From the NCBI GenBank assembly GCA_019359745.1, contig JAHHGT010000002.1, positions 372,001 to 436,000 of the forward strand: a stretch of DNA of 64,000 nucleotides, in the 5' to 3' direction. Source of the DNA: Aphanothece saxicola GSE-SYN-MK-01-06B (GTDB lineage: Bacteria > Cyanobacteriota > Cyanobacteriia > PCC-6307 > Cyanobiaceae). The stretch's first letter is position 1; every line of letters starts with the position of its first letter. The notes beneath the pieces are model-generated. The model made no database searches. It had not been told where the DNA came from and was given only the letters and a program-made list of their open reading frames with translations. The position numbers and the translations under genes are program-made. Below, in pieces: positions 1-8,759 of the stretch.

Positions 1-325
1 CAGCGGCGATGACGCCCTCACTCTGCCGATGCTGGCGGTGGGCGCCGTGGGTGTGGTGAGTGTGGCCAGCCATCTGGTGGGCCCCAGGATCCGGGCCATG
101 CTCCTGGCCCATCTGAGCGGCGATGTCGCCGCCGCCCTGGACGCGCACCAGCAGCTGCTGCCCCTGTGCCGGGCGCTGTTCTGCACCACCAACCCCATCC
201 CCGTCAAAGCTGCGCTGGAGATCAGCGGCTGGCCGGTGGGTGCCCCCCGACTTCCCCTTCTTTCCGCCGATACCGACGTGCGACAGCGCCTTTCCTCGAT
301 CCTGGCCGCCCTGCGTCCCACCTGA
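1..325 (+). CDS. dapA: 4-hydroxy-tetrahydrodipicolinate synthase, C-terminal end (partial)
   Basis: This is the last 107 codons of DapA, which condenses pyruvate with aspartate semialdehyde at the start of the diaminopimelate/lysine branch in the cytoplasm. The frame is open from base 2 and reads [11 protein letters not shown], then [12 protein letters not shown]. This matches the DapA segment that follows the Schiff-base lysine, so the barrel's final strands and the C-terminal helices are present while the active-site half lies outside the window. The following gene is rnj, 75 bases downstream on the same strand. A lysC gene for the same pathway is at 11.7-13.6 kb. Confidence 0.9.
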   Translation, partial: SGDDALTLPMLAVGAVGVVSVASHLVGPRIRAMLLAHLSGDVAAALDAHQQLLPLCRALFCTTNPIPVKAALEISGWPVGAPRLPLLSADTDVRQRLSSILAALRPT

Positions 326-400
326 CGCCAAGGCTGATTTCCAGAGTTATCTCTGCTTCCGCTTCCCGTTCCTTCCACTGCCAACCCTTTCCTTTCCTAC

Positions 401-2413
401 ATGTCCAGTCAGAACGTCAATCCCATCGTCCGCTCCGGCAACGGCGCCAAACCCAAGCACCAGGGCCTGCGCGTCATCCCGCTGGGCGGCCTGCACGAGA
501 TCGGCAAGAACACCTGCGTCTTCGAATACGGCGATGAGCTGATGCTCGTCGATGCCGGCCTCGCGTTCCCCAGCGACGGCATGCACGGCGTCAACGTGGT
601 GATGCCCGACACGAGCTATCTGCGCGAGAACCAGAAGCGCATCCGCGGCATGGTGGTCACCCACGGCCACGAAGATCACATCGGCGGCATTCCCCACCAC
701 CTCAAGAACTTCAACATCCCGATCATCTACGGCCCCCGGCTGGCGATGTCAATGCTGCAGGGGAAGATGGAGGAGGCGGGCGTCACCGACCGCACCACGA
801 TCCAGACGGTCGGTCCGCGGGATGTGGTGCACGTCGGCCAGCACTTCAAGGTGGAGTTCATCCGTAACACCCACTCGATGGCTGACAGCTTCACGCTGGC
901 CATCACCACGCCCGTTGGCGTGATCATCTTCACCGGCGACTTCAAATTCGACCACACCCCGGTGGATGGGGAAACCTTCGACATCCAGCGCCTGGCCCAT
1001 TACGGCGAGCAGGGTGTGCTGTGCCTGTTCAGCGACTCGACCAACGCCGAGATCCCCGGCTTCACACCGCCGGAGCGGTCCGTGTTCCCGAACCTGGATC
1101 GCCACATCAGCCAGGCGGAAGGCCGGGTGATTCTCACCACCTTCGCCAGCTCGATTCATCGCGTCTCGATGATTCTCGAACTGGCGATGAAGAACGGCCG
1201 CAAGGTGGGTCTGCTGGGCCGCTCGATGCTCAATGTGATCGCCAAGGCTCGGGAGCTCGGCTACATGCGTGCCCCCGATGATCTGTTCGTTCCCATCAAG
1301 CAGATCCGCGACCTGCCCGACCGCGAAACCCTGCTGCTGATGACCGGCAGCCAGGGCGAGCCCCTGGCGGCCCTCAGCCGCATCTCCCGCGGCGAGCACC
1401 CCCAGGTGCAGGTGAAGTCCTCCGACACGATCATCTTTTCGGCCAGCCCGATCCCCGGCAACACCATCTCGGTGGTGAACACCATCGACCGGCTGATGAT
1501 GATGGGCGCCAAGGTTGTCTATGGCAAAGGCGAAGGCATCCACGTCTCCGGCCACGGTTGCCAGGAGGACCACAAGCTGATGCTGGCCCTGGCCAAGCCG
1601 AAGTTCTTCGTGCCCGTGCACGGTGAGCACCGCATGCTCGTCTGCCATTCCAAGACGGCCCAGTCGATGGGTGTGCCGGCCGATCACATCCTGATCATCG
1701 ACAACGGTGACGTGGTCGAACTCACCCCCGACACCATCAACAAGGGCGAACCGGTCAAGGCCGGCATCGAACTGCTGGATGCCTCGCGCAACGGCATCGT
1801 CGATGCCCGGGTGCTCAAGGAACGCCAGCAACTGGCCGAGGACGGTGTGATCACCCTGCTGGCGGTGATCACCACCGACGGCGTGATGGCAGCACCGCCG
1901 CGGGTGAATCTGCGCGGTGTGGTCACCGCCGCCGATGCCCGCAAGCTCTCGGTCTGGGCCGAACGGGAGATCACCTGGGTGCTGGAGAACCGCTGGAACC
2001 AGCTCGCCCGCAACACCGGTGGCAAGGCCCCCGATGTGGATTGGGTGGGTGTGCAGCGGGAGGTGGAGGTGGGTCTGCAGCGCCGCCTGCGCCGCGAGCT
2101 GCAGGTGGACCCGCTGATCATCTGCCTGGTGCAGCCCGCCCCGGCCGGCACGCCGGCCTACAAGGGCCGGGCCGATGCCGAGCCCGACACCCGTCCGGCC
2201 CCCCGCGCCGGCCGCAGGGATGGGGGTGGCCGCCAGGCGGCCGCCGCCGTGCCCCAGCGCCAGCTGGTGACCGCCGCCGCCGCTGCCGCTCCGGCGGCCA
2301 CCATCGCGGCGCCGGCCCCGGCGCCCGCAGCGGTCGTCACCAAGGCCCCCCCTGAGGAGCCGGAACCCACCGGCCGCGTCCGCCGCCGTCGCTCCGCCGC
2401 CACGGCGGGCTGA
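401..2413 (+). CDS. rnj: Ribonuclease J
   Basis: RNase J is a metallo-beta-lactamase/beta-CASP ribonuclease that processes and degrades mRNA from the 5' end and also cuts internally. The 670-residue protein has the metal-binding motif HGHEDH at residues 88-93, followed by the beta-CASP domain and a third conserved histidine block (PVHGEHRML). The last 80 or so residues form an Ala/Pro-rich tail ending in a basic RVRRRRS patch. Such a tail is common in cyanobacterial RNase J and probably unstructured; RNA or partner binding by it is inference. It lies just downstream of dapA and converges on a hypothetical gene 60 bases away. I saw no clear hairpin terminator between them. Confidence 0.95.
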   Translation: MSSQNVNPIVRSGNGAKPKHQGLRVIPLGGLHEIGKNTCVFEYGDELMLVDAGLAFPSDGMHGVNVVMPDTSYLRENQKRIRGMVVTHGHEDHIGGIPHHLKNFNIPIIYGPRLAMSMLQGKMEEAGVTDRTTIQTVGPRDVVHVGQHFKVEFIRNTHSMADSFTLAITTPVGVIIFTGDFKFDHTPVDGETFDIQRLAHYGEQGVLCLFSDSTNAEIPGFTPPERSVFPNLDRHISQAEGRVILTTFASSIHRVSMILELAMKNGRKVGLLGRSMLNVIAKARELGYMRAPDDLFVPIKQIRDLPDRETLLLMTGSQGEPLAALSRISRGEHPQVQVKSSDTIIFSASPIPGNTISVVNTIDRLMMMGAKVVYGKGEGIHVSGHGCQEDHKLMLALAKPKFFVPVHGEHRMLVCHSKTAQSMGVPADHILIIDNGDVVELTPDTINKGEPVKAGIELLDASRNGIVDARVLKERQQLAEDGVITLLAVITTDGVMAAPPRVNLRGVVTAADARKLSVWAEREITWVLENRWNQLARNTGGKAPDVDWVGVQREVEVGLQRRLRRELQVDPLIICLVQPAPAGTPAYKGRADAEPDTRPAPRAGRRDGGGRQAAAAVPQRQLVTAAAAAAPAATIAAPAPAPAAVVTKAPPEEPEPTGRVRRRRSAATAG

Positions 2414-2473
2414 TTGCCGTGATCCCTGTGGCTGGGGCCCGCCAGGAGCCTCGGCCGCAGGGTTGGCTGGGCC

Positions 2474-3163
2474 TCAGCCGATCCTGACCAGCATCAGGCC
2501 GCTGAGCAGGTCCTCATCGGCCTTGTCCTGGGACATGGCGGCGGTGACGGGTTCCTGCCAGGCGAGCTCCACGTCCTCAGCCAGGGCCGGATCGGCCTGG
2601 TGCAGCTCGATCAGTTCGGGCTCCTCCACCACGTCGGGAATCAACGAGGGCCCGCTCCAGGGGGCGGCCGGTGTCGCTGCCGGACCTTCGCCGGTGGTCG
2701 GCACCGTCTCCAGATCGCCGCTGGTGGCTGGTGTGGCCGGCGATTGGGTCAGCCAGGGGGCCGCCGGGCCAGTGACCCCCTGGCCGGGGAGCCCGGCGGT
2801 GGGCGCGTGAGCGCCGGTCACGGCTGCCTCGGTGGCCTGCACCGCTGGCGTCTCTTCAATCGCGCACTGTTTCAATCCCTGCTCGGCGATCCTGGTGAGT
2901 GCCGCCTCGCTGCTCTGGGCCGCCACGGCCCGGTAGTAGGCAGAGGCTGCGCTCTTTTCGGCGTAGCCATAGAGCTGGGTGTGGCCCAGCAGCAGTTGGA
3001 GACGCATCTGCAGCCCAACGAGCTGGGCGTTATCCGATGGCTGCTGCAGCAGCACCAGCAGCTCCTCCCCGTCCTGCAGCACCGTGGCCCATTGCTCCTT
3101 TGAATAGGCCTGCTCGATCACCGCGTAGCGCTGGGCGGCTTCGTTGGCGGTGAACTCAGCCAT
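2474..3163 (-). CDS. Conserved-looking hypothetical protein
   Basis: I do not recognise this 229-residue protein. Residues 1-105 look helical and TPR-like: repeated Leu/Gln/Ala-rich segments, with several ELL, QLL and LLG stretches. The middle (about 110-185) is Pro/Ala/Gly/Thr-rich and probably disordered. The C-terminus is acidic, ending LLSGLMLVRIG. No signal peptide or membrane helix is evident. Its start overlaps the 3' end of tilS by 8 bases on the same strand, so the two are probably co-translated. A scaffold or protein-interaction role is possible but unproven. Confidence 0.7.
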   Translation of the reverse strand: MAEFTANEAAQRYAVIEQAYSKEQWATVLQDGEELLVLLQQPSDNAQLVGLQMRLQLLLGHTQLYGYAEKSAASAYYRAVAAQSSEAALTRIAEQGLKQCAIEETPAVQATEAAVTGAHAPTAGLPGQGVTGPAAPWLTQSPATPATSGDLETVPTTGEGPAATPAAPWSGPSLIPDVVEEPELIELHQADPALAEDVELAWQEPVTAAMSQDKADEDLLSGLMLVRIG

Positions 3164-4187
3164 GGAGCGCGTCAGGCGTTCGGACCCACAGTGTGCTGCG
3201 ATCCCAGTGCAGTTGCCATCCTCCGGCCAGATCCAGTCGGCCTGGATGCCCTCCTCGGGCCAGGCGGGTCACCAGCGTCTCGAGGCTTCCTGCGCCTGGG
3301 TCGCTGCCCAGGTGCCGGTGCAGCCAGTGCTGCAGCAGCCGGCGCTGGCTGGCCGGGGCCAGGCTGGCCAGCCCCTGGCGCTGCAGCCGCCCGGGAGCCC
3401 CTTCGGCCTCCAGGGCCCCCAGGGCCAGCTCCATCAGGTCCGTTTCCGCGTCGAGCTGCTGCTCCAGCCGCTCCGCCTGGGCACTGATCCGTCGACTGGC
3501 TCCCGGGTGGAGGGCCTCCAGCACCGGCATCACCTCGGCGCGCAGACGGTTGCGGGCGAAGCGCAGATCCGCGTTGCTGCTGTCCTGCCAGACCGGCAGA
3601 TGGCGCTCCTGGCAGAGGCGGCCGGTGTCGGCGCGATCAAAGACCAGCAGGGGGCGGGCCAGCCGCAAGGCGCCGGCCTCCGGGCCCAGTGGGCGGCTGG
3701 AGCGCAGGCTGGCCAGGCCCCGCCGATGGCTGCCCCTGGCCAGGTTGAGCAAGATTGTTTCGGCCCGGTCGCTGGCGGTGTGACCCGTGACCACATGGGT
3801 GCACCGCGACTGGAGCGCCGCCTCGGTCAGGGCGTGGTAGCGCCAGTCCCGGGCCTCGGTTTCGCTGGCTGGGGCCGGATCGGCCCGATCGAGCCGCAGG
3901 GCCAGGCCCTGGCTGCGGGCCCACTGGAGCAGTTCCCCGGCCTGACGGGCGGCGTCCGGGCGCCAGCCGTGGTTTCCGTGCCACAGCTGCAGATGCCAGC
4001 CATGCAGGTGCTGCAGGTCGCGCAGGAGGGTGGTCAGGGCCATCGAATCCTGCCCGCCGGACACGGCCAGCAGCAGGGACCCTCCCGCCGGCAGCAGGCA
4101 GGGGTGCCGCAGCAGGTGGCGGTGCAGGCGTGCCTGGTCGCTTCCCCAGGGCCGCCGCGGCTGACTTGGGTCGGGTGGGAGAATCAC
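3156..4187 (-). CDS. tilS: tRNA(Ile)-lysidine synthetase
   Basis: TilS uses ATP and lysine to convert C34 of tRNA-Ile(CAU) to lysidine, so that the tRNA reads AUA. The 343-residue protein carries the PP-loop motif SGGQDS at residues 43-48, then the N-type ATP pyrophosphatase domain with TGHTASDRAET, as expected. The C-terminal half is short compared with E. coli TilS, which is usual in cyanobacteria. The start is a GTG, 23 bases from the divergent ycf23-type gene; the two presumably share a promoter region. The 3' end overlaps the next minus-strand gene. Confidence 0.93.
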   Translation of the reverse strand: MILPPDPSQPRRPWGSDQARLHRHLLRHPCLLPAGGSLLLAVSGGQDSMALTTLLRDLQHLHGWHLQLWHGNHGWRPDAARQAGELLQWARSQGLALRLDRADPAPASETEARDWRYHALTEAALQSRCTHVVTGHTASDRAETILLNLARGSHRRGLASLRSSRPLGPEAGALRLARPLLVFDRADTGRLCQERHLPVWQDSSNADLRFARNRLRAEVMPVLEALHPGASRRISAQAERLEQQLDAETDLMELALGALEAEGAPGRLQRQGLASLAPASQRRLLQHWLHRHLGSDPGAGSLETLVTRLARGGHPGRLDLAGGWQLHWDRSTLWVRTPDALHG

Positions 4188-4210
4188 GTCACGCTTCCGT
4201 TCGTCCGCCG

Positions 4211-4981
4211 ATGTCCCGCCTCTCCAGCCTGCCCACCGCCCTGCAGCAGGCGATCCGCCAGGGGCGCACGCTGAAGGTCATCGCCGGACTGGACAACTTC
4301 GATGCGGTCCGCGTGCGGCAGGTGGTCAGGGCCGCGGCCGCCGGTGGCGCCGACCTGGTGGATCTGGCCTGTGAGCCTGCCCTGGTGCGCCTGGCCCTGG
4401 AGCTGGCACCGCAGCTGCCGATCTGCGTCTCGGCGGTGGATCCGGCCCTGTTCCCCCCTGCCGTGGACGCCGGTGCGGCCCTGGTGGAGATCGGCAACTA
4501 CGACAGCTTCTATCCCCAGGGGCGCGTCTTCGGCGCTGAGGAGGTGCTGGCGCTCACCCGGCGCACCCGTGAGCTGCTCCCCGAAACAGTCCTCTCGGTC
4601 ACCGTGCCGCACACCCTGCCCCTCGACGGCCAGGAACGGCTCGCGGTGGAACTGGTGGCCGCGGGCGCCGATCTGATCCAGACCGAGGGTGGAACCAGCT
4701 CCCGTCCCCTCAGTGCCGGCGCCCTGGGCCTGATCGAAAAAGCCGCCCCGACCCTGGCGGCCGCCCATGCCATCAGCCGGGCGGTAGCGGTGCCGGTGCT
4801 GTGCGCCTCGGGTCTGTCGGCCGTCACGGTGCCGATGGCCCTGGCTGCCGGTGCCGCCGGTGTCGGCGTGGGCTCCGCCGTCAACCGCCTCGACGACGAC
4901 CTCGCCATGGTGGCGGTGGTGCGTGCCCTGCGGGAAGCGATGCCGGTGGCAGCGGTGGTTCACGGTGAACGGCCTCAGTAA
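4211..4981 (+). CDS. ycf23: Ycf23/DUF561 family protein
   Basis: This 256-residue protein matches the Ycf23 (DUF561) family of cyanobacteria and algal plastids, whose biochemical function is unknown. The sequence reads as a TIM-barrel relative: VIAGLDNFD near the N-terminus, GGADLVDLAC, LVEIGNYDSFYPQGR, GADLIQTEGGTSS, and a C-terminal GAAGVGVGSAVNRL resembling a phosphate-binding loop. I chose the ATG at 4211, which gives the conserved MSRLSS start. The open frame extends 27 codons upstream, but that stretch overlaps the tilS start and looks non-coding. It is divergent from tilS, and a membrane-protein gene follows 27 bases later. Confidence 0.85.
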   Translation: MSRLSSLPTALQQAIRQGRTLKVIAGLDNFDAVRVRQVVRAAAAGGADLVDLACEPALVRLALELAPQLPICVSAVDPALFPPAVDAGAALVEIGNYDSFYPQGRVFGAEEVLALTRRTRELLPETVLSVTVPHTLPLDGQERLAVELVAAGADLIQTEGGTSSRPLSAGALGLIEKAAPTLAAAHAISRAVAVPVLCASGLSAVTVPMALAAGAAGVGVGSAVNRLDDDLAMVAVVRALREAMPVAAVVHGERPQ

Positions 4982-5008
4982 GCTGATCGGGTCGCTGCTT
5001 CGACTCCC

Positions 5009-5431
5009 ATGGGCTCGCTTGCCTGGCTTCTGCAATGGCCGATCCGAGCGTTGATTCTGCTCCTGGTGGCCAGGTTGCCCCTGGGGGTGGAAATGGCGAG
5101 CTTCTCGGCCGCCCTGCTCTCGGCCATCGTCATCGGTCTGCTGGGCACGCTGCTGGTCGTGCCGCTGAAGCTGCTGCTGGGGCCCATCTGGTTCATTTCT
5201 TCCTTCGGGGGGGTGATCAGCCCGGTGTCGTTCCTGTTCAACTGGCTGATCACCATCATTCTGTTCGGCCTGGCTGCCTGGTTGATCAAGGGGTTCCGCC
5301 TGCACAACGGCCTGATCAGCGCCATCCTCGGAGCGTTGGCCTACAGCGTGCTGAGCAGCCTGGTACTTGGCTGGATGGGTCTGGATGTGCCCCTGACCAG
5401 GGCAATGGCGGCAGCTTCCGGGGTCGGCTGA
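5009..5431 (+). CDS. Phage-holin-like (PF04020-type) membrane protein
   Basis: This is a 140-residue, very hydrophobic protein with about four predicted membrane helices (near residues 8-25, 33-60, 72-92 and 100-120). The order and the short loop with WFISSFGG resemble the four-helix 'phage holin family' proteins (PF04020) that are common chromosomal genes in cyanobacteria. There is no sign of a prophage here, so the holin name reflects family membership rather than lysis. It lies between ycf23 and uvrB on the same strand. Function unknown. Confidence 0.75.
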   Translation: MGSLAWLLQWPIRALILLLVARLPLGVEMASFSAALLSAIVIGLLGTLLVVPLKLLLGPIWFISSFGGVISPVSFLFNWLITIILFGLAAWLIKGFRLHNGLISAILGALAYSVLSSLVLGWMGLDVPLTRAMAAASGVG

Positions 5432-5482
5432 TCGGTTTTCCGCGCCGAGCGGTTTCCAGGGGATGAACGCCAGAATGGCCTG

Positions 5483-7492
5483 ATGCCATTCCAGCTGCAC
5501 GCCCCCTACGTCCCCAAGGGAGACCAACCCACCGCCATCGAAGCGATGGTGAAGGGTGTTGACGGTGGCGAACGCTTCCAGACGCTGCTGGGCGCCACCG
5601 GCACCGGCAAGACCTTCTCGATCGCCAACGTGATCGCCCGCACCGGGCGTCCCACCCTGGTGCTGGCCCATAACAAGACGCTGGCGGCCCAGCTCTGCAA
5701 CGAGCTGCGGGAATTCTTCCCCAACAATGCCGTCGAATATTTCATCTCCTATTACGACTACTACCAGCCCGAGGCCTACGTTCCCGTCTCGGACACCTAC
5801 ATCGCCAAGACCGCCTCGATCAATGAGGAGATCGACATGCTGCGGCACTCGGCCACCCGCTCGCTGTTCGAGCGGCGGGATGTGATCGTGGTGGCCTCGA
5901 TCAGCTGCATCTACGGCCTGGGCATCCCTTCGGAATACCTCAAGGCCGCCGTCAAGTTCGAGGTGGGTGACAAGCTCGATCTGCGCGGCTCGCTCCGGGA
6001 TCTGGTCAACAACCAGTACTCCCGCAACGACATCGAGATCAGCCGCGGACGCTTCCGGGTGCGGGGCGATGTGCTGGAGATCGGACCTGCCTACGAAGAC
6101 CGGCTGGTGCGGATCGAGCTGTTCGGCGATGAAGTGGAAGCGATCCGCTACGTGGATCCCACCACCGGTGAAATCCTCCAGAGCCTGGAGACGATCAACA
6201 TCTATCCGGCCAAGCACTTCGTGACGCCCAAGGAGCGGCTGCAGGGTGCGATCCAGGCGATCCGGGCCGAGCTGCGCGAACGCCTGGATGTGCTCAACGG
6301 CCAGGGGCGACTGCTGGAGGCCCAGCGCCTGGAGCAGCGCACCACCTACGACCTGGAGATGCTGGAGCAGGTGGGCTACTGCAACGGGGTCGAGAACTAC
6401 GCCCGGCACCTGGCGGGCCGGGAGGCCGGTACACCGCCCGAGTGCCTGATCGATTACTTCCCCGACGACTGGCTGCTGGTGGTGGATGAAAGCCATGTCA
6501 CCTGCTCCCAGCTGCAGGCCATGTACAACGGCGACCAGAGCCGCAAGCAGGTGCTGATCGAGCACGGCTTCCGCCTGCCCAGCGCCGCCGACAACCGGCC
6601 CCTCAAGGGGGACGAGTTCTGGACAAAGGCGCGGCAGACGATCTTCGTCTCGGCCACCCCCGGCGCCTGGGAGCTGGCCCAGAGCAAGGGCCAGGTGGTG
6701 GAGCAGGTGATCCGCCCCACCGGTGTCCTCGACCCGATCGTGGAGGTGCGCCCCTCCGAGGGCCAGATCGATGATCTGCTCGGTGAGATCCGCGTGCGGG
6801 CCGATCGCCAGGAGCGGGTGCTGGTCACCACCCTCACCAAGCGCATGGCGGAGGACCTCACCGATTACCTGGCCGAGAACGGCGTGCGGGTGCGCTACCT
6901 GCACTCGGAGATCCATTCGATCGAACGGATCGAGATCATCCAGGATCTGCGCAACGGCGCCTACGACGTGCTGGTGGGGGTCAACCTGCTGCGGGAGGGC
7001 CTCGACCTGCCCGAGGTGTCCCTGGTGGCGATCCTCGACGCCGACAAGGAGGGCTTCCTGCGGGCGGAACGCTCCCTCATCCAGACGATCGGCCGGGCAG
7101 CCCGCCACATCGATGGGGTGGCCCTCCTCTATGCCGACAACCTCACCGATTCGATGGCCAAGGCGATTTCCGAGACGGAGCGGCGCCGGGTGATCCAGCA
7201 CGCCTACAACGAGCGCCACGGCATCACCCCCACCCCCGCCGGCAAGCGGGCGGGCAACTCGATCCTCACCTTCCTGGAGCTCTCACGCCGCCTCAGTGAC
7301 GACCAGCTGGAAGAGGCGGCCGACCAGGCCGAGCACAACGCGGTGTCCCTCGATGCGCTGCCCGAGCTGATCCGGCAGCTGGAGGAGAAGATGAAGGTGG
7401 CGGCGAAGAGCCTGGAGTTCGAGGAGGCCGCCAACCTGCGCGATCGCATCAAGAACCTGCGCCAGAAGCTTGTGGGCCGGCCGGCGGCCTAG
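5483..7492 (+). CDS. uvrB: Excinuclease ABC subunit B
   Basis: UvrB is the damage-verifying helicase-like subunit of nucleotide-excision repair, working with UvrA and UvrC. The 669-residue protein has Walker A GATGTGKT at residues 37-44, the beta-hairpin region with [10 protein letters not shown], a VDESH Walker B-type motif, the helicase motif QTIGRAARH, and the C-terminal UVR domain that contacts UvrC at about 630-657. Length and order match the family. I found no LexA-like operator upstream. The stop codon overlaps the 3' end of convergent mscL by 4 bases. Confidence 0.98.
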   Translation: MPFQLHAPYVPKGDQPTAIEAMVKGVDGGERFQTLLGATGTGKTFSIANVIARTGRPTLVLAHNKTLAAQLCNELREFFPNNAVEYFISYYDYYQPEAYVPVSDTYIAKTASINEEIDMLRHSATRSLFERRDVIVVASISCIYGLGIPSEYLKAAVKFEVGDKLDLRGSLRDLVNNQYSRNDIEISRGRFRVRGDVLEIGPAYEDRLVRIELFGDEVEAIRYVDPTTGEILQSLETINIYPAKHFVTPKERLQGAIQAIRAELRERLDVLNGQGRLLEAQRLEQRTTYDLEMLEQVGYCNGVENYARHLAGREAGTPPECLIDYFPDDWLLVVDESHVTCSQLQAMYNGDQSRKQVLIEHGFRLPSAADNRPLKGDEFWTKARQTIFVSATPGAWELAQSKGQVVEQVIRPTGVLDPIVEVRPSEGQIDDLLGEIRVRADRQERVLVTTLTKRMAEDLTDYLAENGVRVRYLHSEIHSIERIEIIQDLRNGAYDVLVGVNLLREGLDLPEVSLVAILDADKEGFLRAERSLIQTIGRAARHIDGVALLYADNLTDSMAKAISETERRRVIQHAYNERHGITPTPAGKRAGNSILTFLELSRRLSDDQLEEAADQAEHNAVSLDALPELIRQLEEKMKVAAKSLEFEEAANLRDRIKNLRQKLVGRPAA

Positions 7493-7881
7493 AGGGCGCG
7501 CCGATCCAGGGCTTCGGCCAGGCGATTGGCGGCGGCGGCCAGTTCGGCCTGGGGATCGGGCCCGACATCGGCGGCCTTGCTCTCCTCCTGGCGTTTCATC
7601 GCTTCGATGGCCCGCACGATCAGGAACACCACAAAGGCGATCACCAGGAAGTTGATCAGGGCCACGATCACCGCCCCGGCGGGCCAGGCGCTGATCGAAT
7701 TCACCTGCGCCGCCTTCAGGGCCGGCTCCAGCAGGCTCGTCATCACCAGGCTGACGATGGCATCGACCACCTTGCCGAAGGCACCGCCGATGACGACGGC
7801 CACCGCCAGATCGACCACATTGCCCTTGTTGATGAAATCCTTGAAGTCGCTCAGAAAGGAGGTGGCAGCGCGCCGGGCCAT
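7489..7881 (-). CDS. mscL: Large-conductance mechanosensitive channel
   Basis: MscL opens under extreme membrane tension to release solutes during hypo-osmotic shock. The 130-residue protein begins with the short amphipathic helix ([13 protein letters not shown]), followed by the pore helix M1 with the Gly/Ala pattern [19 protein letters not shown] periplasmic loop, the M2 helix ([17 protein letters not shown]) and a C-terminal charged bundle complete it. This is the normal MscL layout. It is the last gene of the minus-strand run that begins at 15.3 kb, and its end overlaps uvrB. Confidence 0.95.
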   Translation of the reverse strand: MARRAATSFLSDFKDFINKGNVVDLAVAVVIGGAFGKVVDAIVSLVMTSLLEPALKAAQVNSISAWPAGAVIVALINFLVIAFVVFLIVRAIEAMKRQEESKAADVGPDPQAELAAAANRLAEALDRRAL

Positions 7882-7913
7882 GGGTCAATCCGCGTAAGAC
7901 GCCCTTTCCTACT

Positions 7914-8699
7914 TCATGGCCCCAGGCCGCTGTCAGCGTCCTCCTTGCCATGGGTGCGGCCATGGAAGGCGATCAGTCCGGCGGCGGCAAGGGGAGGCGA
8001 CAGGTGGAAACCCTGGGCGGCCTGGACCCCCGCCTGCATCAGTGCCTGGAGTTGCTGGGCCGTCTCGATCCCTTCGGCGATGACCATCAGCCGGGACGCG
8101 CGGATCAGGGCGGTGAGTCCCTCCAGCCACTCAGGATTGGGTGTCTCCGGGGTGATCATGGCCAGCAGGTGGCGATCCACCTTGATGATGTCGAACGGGC
8201 AACGGCTGAGGATGGCGAGATTGGCACCCCCCAGCAGGTTGACGTCGTCGAGCGCAATCTTGATGCCGAGTTGCTGGGCCTGGAGCAGGCCTTCCAGGCC
8301 CAAAGTATCGGGAAGCCCCCGCTCGGTGACCTCCAGGATCAGCTGGGGAATCATGTCAGCCAGCCCGGATTTCATGGCGGCGTAGTACACCCCGCCCCGT
8401 CCGGCGATCTCCGGTGGAATGTTGAGACTGAGATGAACGTCAGGATGGCGCCTTAACCACTCCCGGAGTTCCGCCGCCGCGGTCTCGATCACCCAGTAGG
8501 TGAGCACACCTGAGGCCGGAGTGCACTCCAGGCATGGAATGAACTCCCCGGGCATCACGACGACACCATCGGCCCGTCGCCAGCGGATCAGGGCTTCGGC
8601 TCCGATGCAGTGGAGATCCGGTAGGGACAGGATGGGCAGATACTCAAGATAAAACTCACCCCTCGCCAGACCTTCTGCGATCTCCACGGGGTGGATCAT
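7914..8699 (-). CDS. EAL-domain protein, possible cyclic-di-GMP phosphodiesterase
   Basis: EAL domains hydrolyse cyclic-di-GMP, or sense it when degenerate. This 261-residue protein is essentially a bare EAL domain. It has EAL at residues 35-37, SLN (Asn93), EVTE (123-126), DD at 151-152, IIKVD (Lys173), AEGIE (209-212) and QGFHLS near 229. The metal-binding acids and the lysine are present, but the loop that usually reads DDFGTG is DDVNLL here, so catalysis is uncertain. There is no GGDEF, PAS or membrane segment. It lies downstream of the PQQ dehydrogenase gene on the same strand, 60 bases away, and upstream of mscL. Confidence 0.88.
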   Translation of the reverse strand: MIHPVEIAEGLARGEFYLEYLPILSLPDLHCIGAEALIRWRRADGVVVMPGEFIPCLECTPASGVLTYWVIETAAAELREWLRRHPDVHLSLNIPPEIAGRGGVYYAAMKSGLADMIPQLILEVTERGLPDTLGLEGLLQAQQLGIKIALDDVNLLGGANLAILSRCPFDIIKVDRHLLAMITPETPNPEWLEGLTALIRASRLMVIAEGIETAQQLQALMQAGVQAAQGFHLSPPLAAAGLIAFHGRTHGKEDADSGLGP

Positions 8700-8759
8700 G
8701 ACAATCGCCGTTGCATGCGAATGGTGATGTTTGGAAAGGAATGAACCTTACGCGAAAAA

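Noticed and set aside
5009-5431. Prophage lysis gene
   Set aside because: The protein has holin-like topology, but there are no phage genes, integrase or attachment repeats nearby; the family is a common chromosomal one.
5432-5482. LexA-type operator before uvrB
   Set aside because: No GTAC-based palindrome is present in the short gap.
4184-7219. A 1011-codon open frame on the minus strand opposite ycf23, the holin-like gene and uvrB
   Set aside because: The composition (Gly/His/Gln/Arg-rich) and the perfect match to the reverse of known genes show it is a high-GC shadow frame.
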